NCBI GenBank assembly: GCA_005879065.1
Contig: VBLU01000008.1
Location: 1-18,579 of the forward strand
DNA: 18,579 nt
From: Methanobacteriota archaeon
GTDB taxonomy: Archaea; Thermoplasmatota; Thermoplasmata; RBG-16-68-12
Direction of reading: 5' to 3'
Of this stretch, positions 6,673-13,362 are shown piece by piece. The position numbers and the translations under genes are program-made. Each line of letters starts with the position of its first letter. Position 1 is the first letter of the stretch. The notes beneath the pieces were generated by a model. The model did not search any database. It was not told the DNA's origin and worked only from the letters and a program-made list of their open reading frames with translations.

Positions 6673-7025
6673 CACATCAGCTTCAGGCCGCCCGTGACCT
6701 GGTCCACGATGGCGTTCGGGCCCGGGCCGATGCCAAGGCACGTGACCGTTCCCGGAGAGAGCTCCGTCAGACCCGCATCCTCGACGAGCGCCGTCGTGAG
6801 GCCCATCGAACGGGCCTTCGTCCGCAGGCCGTGCAGGTCGGACAGCGTCCCGCCCTTCACGACGACCTTCTTCTGGCCCTCCGCCCACCACTCCGCGAAC
6901 CACTTCCGGTGACGGGCCTTCGCGTCGAAGGCCGCCATGACGGAGGCGTGGGCGACCTGGACCGCGAGCTTGCCCCGCGACAGCTCCAGGTCCGAGCGGA
7001 CCGCGATGACGAGCTTGTACTCCAT
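6672..7025 (-). CDS. pth2: Peptidyl-tRNA hydrolase type 2
   Basis: Pth2 cleaves peptidyl-tRNAs released by abortive translation and recycles the tRNA. The 117-aa length is standard. The family signature RGKLAVQVAHAS near the N terminus carries the conserved Lys and His. The C-terminal half has VEDAGLTELSPGTVTCLGIGP, matching the conserved DAGxTxxxPGTxTxxxIGP block. ATG 7025 is preceded by a GGAGGG Shine-Dalgarno site, 11 nt after the stop of the upstream membrane-protein gene. The 3' end overlaps the DUF99 start by one base. The frame remains open upstream to 7811, but that part shadows the DUF1616 gene. Confidence 0.95.
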   Translation of the reverse strand: MEYKLVIAVRSDLELSRGKLAVQVAHASVMAAFDAKARHRKWFAEWWAEGQKKVVVKGGTLSDLHGLRTKARSMGLTTALVEDAGLTELSPGTVTCLGIGPGPNAIVDQVTGGLKLM

Positions 7026-7036
7026 GCGCCCTCCCG

Positions 7037-7657
7037 TCAGTACAGCTCCGCGGCCCGTTCCTCTTCGAGCTCCTTCAGCTTCGCCTCGACCGCCTTCAGC
7101 TCCACGCGGGAGCGGTCCCGGACCTCTTCGTAATGGGTCCGTCCGCCCGCGGACTGCATCCGCATCCGCCGTTCGGCGTCCTTGATCGCGCGCCTCAGGC
7201 TCTCCCGTTTCTCCGCGAGCTCCTGCAGTTTCAGGCGGACGCGATGGTCCCGCTGCTCTTCGGTCAGCAGCTCGCCCGGCCCCGGCTTCGGGACGCGCGC
7301 GAGGGCCGGGTGGAGTCGCGCCATCCAGGGATATGCACCCCGCCACCAGCCGAGGACGAAGAAGGCCGCCGAGAGTCCGATCAAGCCACCCGCGATGTTC
7401 GGTCCCACGACGTAGCCGAGGCCTGTCGCCTCGTTCACGCCAAAGGAATTCAGGAAGAACGACCAGAACACGGTGACCGCGATCGAGAGGACGATGCCCA
7501 AGGTGAGGCGGTACAACCCGTCGTACTCGCGGTCCAACTCCCCTTTTCGCGGATAAAGGGCGTTGATGAGCAAGTATCCCGGCAGGAAGAACAGGAGCAC
7601 GAGGGCCCCGATCACACGCGCCGTCGCGGCGATGGCGCCGAGGACATCGTCCGCCAA
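7037..7657 (-). CDS. DUF1616 family membrane protein with coiled-coil tail
   Basis: A 206-aa membrane protein. Three hydrophobic segments are visible at about 12-34, 48-72 and 78-104. The FLPGYLLINALYPRKGELD segment is characteristic of archaeal DUF1616 proteins, whose function is unknown. After the membrane part, residues about 128-206 are highly charged (Arg/Glu/Lys) with heptad-like spacing and probably form a cytoplasmic coiled coil. The start is TTG at 7657. No in-frame ATG gives the first membrane helix, and the TATA box at 7681-7687 is exactly 27 nt upstream, predicting a leaderless mRNA starting at the TTG. It heads the unit with pth2 and the DUF99 gene. Confidence 0.82.
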   Translation of the reverse strand: MADDVLGAIAATARVIGALVLLFFLPGYLLINALYPRKGELDREYDGLYRLTLGIVLSIAVTVFWSFFLNSFGVNEATGLGYVVGPNIAGGLIGLSAAFFVLGWWRGAYPWMARLHPALARVPKPGPGELLTEEQRDHRVRLKLQELAEKRESLRRAIKDAERRMRMQSAGGRTHYEEVRDRSRVELKAVEAKLKELEEERAAELY

Positions 7658-7680
7658 CGCGCGGCACCACCGGCCCGAGT

Positions 7681-7687
7681 CTATTTG
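7681..7687 (-). promoter_or_regulatory. TATA box for the DUF1616-pth2-DUF99 unit
   Basis: CAAATAG on the minus strand is centred at 7684, exactly 27 nt upstream of the TTG start at 7657. It supports both that start codon and leaderless transcription. Confidence 0.55.
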
Positions 7688-7791
7688 AAGATTGTGCGCG
7701 GGGCGCGAACGGGAGGGAAAGGCTTAGGTGTGGGGCCCTTGCATCCGCCTCCGGAGGTCCCCGAACGGAACGGAATCGCATCAAGACGTAC

Positions 7792-8484
7792 GTGCGCAGC
7801 TTGGACGACATCGTCGGCGGCGGGATCCCGGACGGTTTCGTCGTCCTCCTGAACGGCGCACCCGGGACGATGAAGTCGTCTTTCGCCTACTCGATCCTCT
7901 ACCAGAACGCGTTGCGAGAAGGCCGCAAGTCCGCGTACTTCACCCTCGAACAGGGCAAGGACCTCACGCTCGAGCACATGGCCTCCCTCGGCATGGCGGA
8001 CGAGCGCGCCGCGCCGAACATCACGACGCTCGACATGGGGAACATCCGGAAGAACCTGAACTACCTCCAGGGGCGGGGCACCTGGCTCGAGCTCTTCAAG
8101 ATGTATTGCAACAACGTGATGAAGATGGATTCGATCTCCGTCCTCGTCGTCGATTCCCTCGATGTGCTCGAGACGATGGCGAAGATGCAGGACCGCCGCT
8201 CCGAGCTGTACTTCTTGTTCGAATGGTTGCGGGACCTCGGCCCGATGACGATCCTGATCTCGGAACGGCCCCTCGCGGCCGGCACGGGGACCGCGCCCCC
8301 GGAGGAGGCCTATCTGGCGGACGGCATCATCAACCTCGAGATGCATCCCACATCGGACCTGTTCATCCAGCGACGCCTTCGGGTCGTGAAGATGCGGTCG
8401 ACGAAACACGAGACCGGGTACTACGCCCTCACGTTCGAGGACGGCGGCTTCGAGGTCACGCGGGCCGTCACGGGGACGTCGTAG
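7792..8484 (+). CDS. KaiC-like RecA-superfamily ATPase
   Basis: A single KaiC-type ATPase domain of 230 aa. Walker A is GAPGTMKSS (22-30) and Walker B is SVLVVDSLD with Asp121. The N-terminal LDDIVGGGIPDGFVVL is the standard KaiC/RadA-like entry to the P-loop. Archaeal members include the archaellum motor regulator FlaH and many uncharacterised signalling ATPases. No archaellum genes are nearby, whereas a histidine kinase follows, so a signalling role is inferred. The first canonical start is GTG 7792, but family-typical residues RIKTY are encoded just upstream in the same frame (7777-7791) without ATG, GTG or TTG. The real start may therefore lie upstream at an unusual codon. A GGAGGT at 7752-7757 is available. 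Confidence 0.85.
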   Translation: MRSLDDIVGGGIPDGFVVLLNGAPGTMKSSFAYSILYQNALREGRKSAYFTLEQGKDLTLEHMASLGMADERAAPNITTLDMGNIRKNLNYLQGRGTWLELFKMYCNNVMKMDSISVLVVDSLDVLETMAKMQDRRSELYFLFEWLRDLGPMTILISERPLAAGTGTAPPEEAYLADGIINLEMHPTSDLFIQRRLRVVKMRSTKHETGYYALTFEDGGFEVTRAVTGTS

Positions 8485-8633
8485 CGGGCCGGGTTCGATC
8501 GCGGATCGGTTCCATCCGCTCCATAGTGTCGAAACCGCGAATGTCCCCGGTAGGCCTTTATACGGGCCGGAAGGATGGCATCGGGTCCGCGCGACGCTCT
8601 CGTCGCGACGGTTCACCCGCCCATCGGTCATCC
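8485..8633 (+). promoter_or_regulatory. Promoter and leader of the histidine kinase gene
   Basis: A TATA box CTTTATAC at 8556-8563 predicts transcription from about 8587, leaving an unusually long leader of about 47 nt before ATG 8634. The leader begins with a perfect 7-bp hairpin: CGCGACG at 8590-8596, loop CTCT, CGTCGCG at 8601-8607. Other transcription units in the window are mostly leaderless. Confidence 0.5.
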
Positions 8634-11030
8634 ATGGCCCAGACCACTCCTTCGGCGGTCGCGGGGACGACAGGCGAACCTCCGTTCGCCGTCCTCGTGG
8701 TCGACGGAAACGAAGAGCACCAGATCCTCAGCGTGGCCGCCCTCACCCGGAGCGGCTGCCTGGTCCGGACCGCGGCGTCCGGCAAGCAAGCCCTCCAGCT
8801 CGCGATGGGGAATCGTTTCGACGCGGTCGTGATCGGTAGCAAGCTACGCGATGCGACCGGGATCGAGGTCCTGCGACTCCTCGCGGATCGCTTCCCGACG
8901 ACGCCGATGATCTTCGTCGTCCCGCCGGACGGAGAGGAGGCGGCCATCCAAGCGATGCGGTCCGGCGCGACCTCCTATATCGTGAAGACGCCACGGTACA
9001 CGGAGCTCCTGCCCGCGATCGTGGAGGAGCATATACGAGAGGCCGCGAACCGGCGTCGCCTCGCGGAGACGGAACAGACGCAAGCGCAAGCCCTCACGGA
9101 ACGGAATACCGCCGAACAGCGATTGTCCCAGAGCCAGAACCGCCTGCGGATGATCCTTCAGCAGGCCCCCGTCCTGGTCTGGAGCACGGACAAGGAACTC
9201 CGGGTCACGTCCGCGATGGGCGGCGGATTCCGGACCCTGGACACCGTGCGAAGCGGGGAGCGGGGCCTCACCCTGTTCGAATACTTCAACATCCCCGACG
9301 ACGACCTGGAGCCGATCGCGTCACACCGCCGAGCCCTCGCCGGGGAAGGCGTCGCCACCCAGATCGATTGGCAGGGCCGGACGTACGACGTGCACATCGA
9401 GCCCCTCCGTTCTCCCGAGGGTGCGATCCTCGGGACCATCGGCGTGGCCTTCGACGTGTCCGAGCGGATGCGGACCGAGGAGACCCTCCGACGGAGCGAG
9501 GAACGGTTCCGCCTCCTGGGCCGGGCGACCAACGACGTCGTGTGGGACTGGGACCTCCAGACGGACGGGCTCTGGGTGAACGAGAACGTCTCGAAGGTGT
9601 TCGGATTTCCTCCCGAGGAGATTGAACCGACCGGGGCTTGGTGGACGGAGCACCTGCACCCGGAGGACCAGGAGCGCGTCGTCACGAGCATCGACCAACT
9701 CGTCCGCAGTGGCGGGTCCGTGTGGACCTCGGAGTATCGGTTCCGTCGCCGCGACGGTACGTATGCGACCTTGGTAGACCGCGGCTACATCCTCCACGAT
9801 TCGACCGGACATCCGGTCCGGGTGATCGGTTCCGCGATGGACGTTTCCCAGAAACGGAAGACGGAAGCGATCCAGTCCGCCGTGTACCGGATCTCGGAGG
9901 CCGCGAATTCGGCCAGAGACCTTCCCGAGTTGTACGGCCAGATCCACAAGGTGGTCGGCGGCCTGATGCCCGCCACGAACTTCTACATCGCCCTGTACGA
10001 CGATCAAGCCGAGGCCTTGGACTTCCCCTACTTCGTCGACGAGGAGGAAAGCGCTCCTTCTCGGCAACCGCTGGGCCGCGGCCTCACCGAGTATGTTCTT
10101 CGGACTGGCCGTCCGCTCCTGGCTTCCCCCGAGGTCTTCGCGGACCTCCTTCGAGATGGGGAGGTCGTTTCGGTTGGACCGCCGTCCGTCGATTGGGTCG
10201 GCGCCCCGCTCGTGAGTCAGGGCAAGCCGGTCGGCGTGATCGTGGTCCAGAGCTATGCGGAAGGCGTGCGCTTCGACGAGGAGGACAAGCGCGTGCTCAA
10301 CTTCGTGGCGGAGCAGGTCGCCATGGCCATCGACCGCAAGCGCGCCCAGGAACGTCTCTTGGACGCAGAACGGCTCGCCACGATGGGCCAACTGGCGGGT
10401 TTCATTGCCCATGAGTTGAATACGCCCCTCACGACGATTTCCCTCCTGACGTCCGCCGCGAGCAAGCGAGTGACCGATCCCGTCGCACTCGGGAAGCTCG
10501 AAAAGATCGACACGGAGCGACGGCGCGCCGCGAGGATCGTCCACGGGTTGGTGAGTCTTTCGAAGAGCCGGCAGATCCATCCCATCGAGACGGACCTGCG
10601 ATCCGTCGTCCGGTCTGCGGTCTCGCAGATGCCGCGGAAACGGAAGAAGGGTGTGACCCTCGAGGTCGAGGTGGGGGAAAAGGCCGCGGTCACGATGGTC
10701 GATCCCCCGCTGATCCAGGAACTGTTGGTCCACCTCCTCGACAATGCGATGCACTCGACCGCGAAAGGATCCGTCCGCGTTCGGGTCGAAGAGCGTCCGC
10801 ACGCGTTCGCGGTCACGGTCGCCGATACCGGGAGCGGGATGACACCCGAGGTCGTGGCTCACCTGTTCGAGCCCGTCTCCGCGACGAAGGTCGAGGGCGA
10901 GGGAATCGGCCTAGGCTTGCTCCTGGCAAAGCACATCGCGACCGGGCACGGTGGCTCTCTCGAGGTCGCCTCCGAGCCGGGGCGCGGAACGACGGTCACG
11001 GTCCTCCTCCCTCGAAGGGAGGCGGCATGA
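8634..11030 (+). CDS. Hybrid sensor histidine kinase with degenerate N-terminal receiver
   Basis: A 798-aa soluble sensor kinase with no membrane segments. Domains in order: receiver-like (about 18-130), helical linker, PAS (about 160-280), PAS with PAC motif (about 288-408), GAF (about 412-570), HisKA dimerisation domain with phospho-acceptor His593 in GFIAHELNTP, and HATPase with N-box Asn704, DTGSGM at 731-736 and a GIGLGLLLAK glycine box. The kinase core looks intact. The receiver does not: the phospho-acceptor Asp is Gly68, the usual Thr is Val96, and only Asp24 and Lys118 of the active set remain. It should therefore not accept phosphate by the normal mechanism. ATG 8634 is the first good start after the TATA box. 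The stop overlaps the next gene by 4 nt (ATGA), marking that regulator as the likely partner. Confidence 0.92.
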   Translation: MAQTTPSAVAGTTGEPPFAVLVVDGNEEHQILSVAALTRSGCLVRTAASGKQALQLAMGNRFDAVVIGSKLRDATGIEVLRLLADRFPTTPMIFVVPPDGEEAAIQAMRSGATSYIVKTPRYTELLPAIVEEHIREAANRRRLAETEQTQAQALTERNTAEQRLSQSQNRLRMILQQAPVLVWSTDKELRVTSAMGGGFRTLDTVRSGERGLTLFEYFNIPDDDLEPIASHRRALAGEGVATQIDWQGRTYDVHIEPLRSPEGAILGTIGVAFDVSERMRTEETLRRSEERFRLLGRATNDVVWDWDLQTDGLWVNENVSKVFGFPPEEIEPTGAWWTEHLHPEDQERVVTSIDQLVRSGGSVWTSEYRFRRRDGTYATLVDRGYILHDSTGHPVRVIGSAMDVSQKRKTEAIQSAVYRISEAANSARDLPELYGQIHKVVGGLMPATNFYIALYDDQAEALDFPYFVDEEESAPSRQPLGRGLTEYVLRTGRPLLASPEVFADLLRDGEVVSVGPPSVDWVGAPLVSQGKPVGVIVVQSYAEGVRFDEEDKRVLNFVAEQVAMAIDRKRAQERLLDAERLATMGQLAGFIAHELNTPLTTISLLTSAASKRVTDPVALGKLEKIDTERRRAARIVHGLVSLSKSRQIHPIETDLRSVVRSAVSQMPRKRKKGVTLEVEVGEKAAVTMVDPPLIQELLVHLLDNAMHSTAKGSVRVRVEERPHAFAVTVADTGSGMTPEVVAHLFEPVSATKVEGEGIGLGLLLAKHIATGHGGSLEVASEPGRGTTVTVLLPRREAA

Positions 11031-12091
11031 AGATTCTCGTCGCGGATGACGACAAGACCCTCCGGGAAGAGCTCGCCGCGCTCCTGTGTGAGGACGGACA
11101 CGCCATCGTCACCGCCGCGGACGGGGGTGAAGCGCTTCGCACGGTCGAGCGGGAGTCGTTCGACGTGGCCCTCCTCGACCTTCGGATGCCCAAAGCCACC
11201 GGACTGGAGGTCCTGCATCGTCTCCGGGTTGTGAGGCCCGAGACCGCCGTGGTCATGATCACGGGCGAGGGGACGATCGACGCCGCGGTCGAGGCGATGA
11301 AGGGAGGGGCGATCGACTTCGTCGAGAAACCGTATGAGTTGGAAGCGCTCCGGCGGACCCTCCACATGGTGCAGGAGGAAAGGACCGCCCGCGCGCTGCT
11401 CGGGGCGGTCGGGAGCGACCCGAAGATCTCCGACGTCGTTTCCGAGGCCGCGGGTCGTGCCGCTCTCGTCGCCGTGCTTGGACCGCGCGCGAAACCGCCG
11501 TCGGGCGCTACGCTGGTCCTCCGCATCGCGCACGAGGGCCGACCGCCGCATGTCTTCGCGCCGGCGCAGTTGTACCATCTGAACACCGCGATCGAAGGAT
11601 ACCTGAACGGCGTCGAACGTCCCGTGGTCTACGCCGATGACCTCGACATGATCGAGGCGGTGCACGGTCGGGAAGACCTCCGGGCCTGGATCCGCCACAT
11701 GAGCGGGAAGTGCGCCGAGAAAGGAGGCACGCTGGTCCTTCGGTCGTCGGATGCGACCCTCGCTTCCGATGTCGGTCTCGAACCGGAGCCGGGAGCCTCG
11801 TCCGTGGTCCTCCAGGGAATGCTCGAGTCCCTCGCGAACCCGATCCGCCGGGCCGTCGTGGGCTTTGTCTTTGTCTCCGGACCCGTGGCGTATTCCGCGA
11901 TCCTGAAGAAGAACTTCGTCGACTCCTCCTCGAAGCTTTCGTTCCATCTCCAGAAGCTCCAAGCGGACGGACTGTTGACGAAAGTCGACGCCGGGCGGTA
12001 CGCGGCGACCGACGCAGGTCAGCGAGCCTGGCACGTCGTCCGCGCGCTCTCCGACCGCAAGGCGCCTTCATTGCTGATATCGAAACCGTGA
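11027..12091 (+). CDS. Response regulator: receiver, DUF835-like and winged-helix output
   Basis: A 354-aa regulator. The receiver (1-120) is complete: acidic pair near Asp7-Asp8, phospho-acceptor Asp51 in LLDLRMP, Thr79 in MITGEG and Lys101 in VEKPY. Residues about 145-250 resemble DUF835, an archaeal domain often attached to signalling proteins; see the PVVYADDLDMIE and LRAWIRHMSGKCAEKGGTLVL segments. Residues about 262-350 form an ArsR-like winged helix (MLESLANPIRRAVV, then SSKLSFHLQKLQADGLL). DNA-binding outputs are uncommon among archaeal response regulators, so this is a good candidate for a phosphorylation-controlled transcription factor. The start overlaps the kinase stop (ATGA). The DUF835 assignment is less certain than the two ends. 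Confidence 0.88.
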   Translation: MKILVADDDKTLREELAALLCEDGHAIVTAADGGEALRTVERESFDVALLDLRMPKATGLEVLHRLRVVRPETAVVMITGEGTIDAAVEAMKGGAIDFVEKPYELEALRRTLHMVQEERTARALLGAVGSDPKISDVVSEAAGRAALVAVLGPRAKPPSGATLVLRIAHEGRPPHVFAPAQLYHLNTAIEGYLNGVERPVVYADDLDMIEAVHGREDLRAWIRHMSGKCAEKGGTLVLRSSDATLASDVGLEPEPGASSVVLQGMLESLANPIRRAVVGFVFVSGPVAYSAILKKNFVDSSSKLSFHLQKLQADGLLTKVDAGRYAATDAGQRAWHVVRALSDRKAPSLLISKP

Positions 12092-12140
12092 AAGACCGAT
12101 CCGACTCCAGACCGCGCACGCTTGTCAACCGCGCTCAACT

Positions 12141-12159
12141 GGGCGATATATATCGTCCC
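12141..12159 (+). promoter_or_regulatory. Promoter with palindromic TATA element for the receiver-wHTH pair
   Basis: CGATATATATCG at 12144-12155 is a 12-bp palindrome and a strong TATA box. Flanking GGG and CCC extend the symmetry with one unpaired base. It is centred about 38 nt before ATG 12188 and predicts transcription near 12176. A protein bound to the palindrome would block TBP, so it may double as an operator. Confidence 0.6.
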
Positions 12160-12187
12160 GCCTCCATCGGTTGTGTAGTGAAGGACG

Positions 12188-12592
12188 ATGATGATCCTGG
12201 CGCCGGAAAAGACGACAATCGCGGGGGGGCGCATCCTGATCGTCGATGACGACGACGGCGTGCGCGAAAACCTCGCTGAACTATTCCAAGTGGTCGGTTA
12301 CTCCGTCGTGACGGCGGGCAGTGCCCCCGAGGCGATGGGGAAGCTCGCGCACCACGACGTGGACCTCCTCCTCACGGACTACCGGATGCCGGGGCCCAAC
12401 GGAGTCGAGTTGATCGAGTCCGCTCGCCGCGTGAAACCCGGCCTTCGTGCGATCCTCATGACGGCCTTCGGTGACAGTTTCACGGAGATCGAGAGCGTGC
12501 GCCGCGGGGCCATCGGATACGTGAACAAGCCCTTCGAAGCGGACGAGATCACCAACCTCGTCTCGCGGATCCTCGGACTGCGGGGGGACTGA
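12188..12592 (+). CDS. Stand-alone response regulator receiver domain
   Basis: A 134-aa single receiver domain with no attached output. It has the acidic cluster VDDDDG (19-24), phospho-acceptor Asp64 in LLTDYRMPG, Thr92 in MTAFG and Lys114 in VNKPF, so it should be phosphorylatable. Consecutive ATG codons at 12188 and 12191 are both possible starts. AAGGA at 12181-12185 gives better ribosome-binding spacing to 12191. The next gene, a winged-helix protein, starts 3 nt after the stop, so the two look like a response regulator split into receiver and output genes. The kinase 1.2 kb upstream is the obvious phosphate donor, though this gene has its own promoter. Confidence 0.92.
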   Translation: MMILAPEKTTIAGGRILIVDDDDGVRENLAELFQVVGYSVVTAGSAPEAMGKLAHHDVDLLLTDYRMPGPNGVELIESARRVKPGLRAILMTAFGDSFTEIESVRRGAIGYVNKPFEADEITNLVSRILGLRGD

Positions 12593-12594
12593 AT

Positions 12595-12969
12595 ATGATG
12601 GAGCCTTTGCAACTGAGCCAGACCGTGATGGACGAGTACTCCGCCCGGATCCTCATGGGGACCTTCGAACGCCCCGTGTCCGCGCTGGAACTCAGCCGCC
12701 GGTTCGGAATTCCGAGCGCGGCCTGCTACCGCCGGATCAAGGAGCTCGAGGGATTGGGCCTCGTCTACTGCGAGCAGGAGTTGCCTTCCCGCAACGGAAA
12801 GGGTCTCCAGCTGTTTCGTTCCCGCTTGAAGTCGGTTCGGATCACCCTGGAGGACGGCAACCTTCGGGCCCGGGTCGAAGTCGGCCCGCCCGGCGTGTTG
12901 GCCGCCCCGCAAGGCGAAGTCAGGGAGCAAACCCTGAACCTCCGCGGCGCCGCCCCGGTGATCGCGTAA
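12595..12969 (+). CDS. Winged-helix transcriptional regulator
   Basis: A 124-aa protein whose N-terminal half (about 10-70) is an ArsR-type winged helix: VMDEYSARILMGTF, recognition region ALELSRRFGIPSAACYRRI, then KELEGLGLVYCEQ for the wing. The second half is a small beta-rich segment (RITLEDGNLRARVEV) of unknown role. The tail VREQTLNLRGAAPVIA is not recognised. There are no clustered metal-binding cysteines (only Cys42 and Cys60, by count), so metal sensing is not suggested. It starts 3 nt after the stand-alone receiver gene, with a G-rich ribosome-binding stretch inside that gene's end, and the two are probably cotranscribed and coupled. A second ATG immediately follows the first. Confidence 0.85.
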   Translation: MMEPLQLSQTVMDEYSARILMGTFERPVSALELSRRFGIPSAACYRRIKELEGLGLVYCEQELPSRNGKGLQLFRSRLKSVRITLEDGNLRARVEVGPPGVLAAPQGEVREQTLNLRGAAPVIA

Positions 12970-12972
12970 GAC

Positions 12973-12980
12973 TTTGTACC
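12973..12980 (+). promoter_or_regulatory. TATA-like box for the MazG-family gene
   Basis: TTTGTACC is centred about 24-27 nt before ATG 13000 and is the only A/T-leaning element in the gap. It is weak evidence alone but consistent with the spacing seen elsewhere in the window. Confidence 0.35.
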
Positions 12981-12999
12981 AATCGTCGGATTCGCGGGC

Positions 13000-13344
13000 A
13001 TGGCCGACGCAACGACGTCCGTCGGTGAGCTCCGGGACCGCGTCCGTCAATTCGTCCACGCGAGGGATTGGGAGCGGTTCCATGCGCCGAGGGATCTTGC
13101 CATGGCGATCTCGATCGAGGCGTCCGAACTCCTAGAGCGATTCCTGTGGCGTGGATCGGGGAGCCTCGCGGAGCTGTCCTCCGAGGATCGCTCGGCCATC
13201 GCCGAGGAGCTTGCGGATGTCCTCATCTATGGCCTGAGCCTGGCCAACGCGCTCGAGATGGATCTCTCCGAGGCCATGCTCGCGAAGCTCAAGAAGGACG
13301 AGGCGAAATATCCGCCCGACCGGTACCGCGGCCGGGCACGTTGA
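13000..13344 (+). CDS. MazG/DCTPP1-like nucleotide pyrophosphohydrolase
   Basis: A 114-aa all-alpha NTP pyrophosphohydrolase of the MazG superfamily, closest in pattern to the dCTP pyrophosphatase DCTPP1 (RS21-C6) group. These enzymes hydrolyse unwanted or modified nucleoside triphosphates to monophosphate and pyrophosphate. The Mg-binding motif is present: E40-x-x-E43 in ISIEASELLE and E70-x-x-D73 in EELADVLIY. The RDWERFHAPRDLAMA and RFLWRG segments and the C-terminal KLKKDEAKYP are typical of the DCTPP1 branch. It converges on the exonuclease gene, with 18 nt between stop codons. Confidence 0.9.
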   Translation: MADATTSVGELRDRVRQFVHARDWERFHAPRDLAMAISIEASELLERFLWRGSGSLAELSSEDRSAIAEELADVLIYGLSLANALEMDLSEAMLAKLKKDEAKYPPDRYRGRAR

Positions 13345-13362
13345 GTTTGTCTCGGAAGGTTG

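Noticed and set aside
6673..6903. N-terminal extension of the DUF99 frame to give 267 aa.
   Set aside because: The added part overlaps pth2 in another frame and is low-complexity. The family start is at ATG 6672.
7680..7800. Possibility that the KaiC-like gene is the archaellum protein FlaH.
   Set aside because: No archaellin, FlaI, FlaJ or other archaellum gene is in the window; the neighbours are signalling genes.
7728..8633. A 302-residue in-frame extension upstream of the histidine kinase.
   Set aside because: It overlaps the KaiC-like gene in a different frame and has no recognisable domain. A TATA box and ATG 8634 mark the real start.
9321..10862. A 513-aa open frame antisense to the histidine kinase.
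   Set aside because: It is a long shadow frame caused by high GC at third codon positions. The sense strand carries complete kinase domains.
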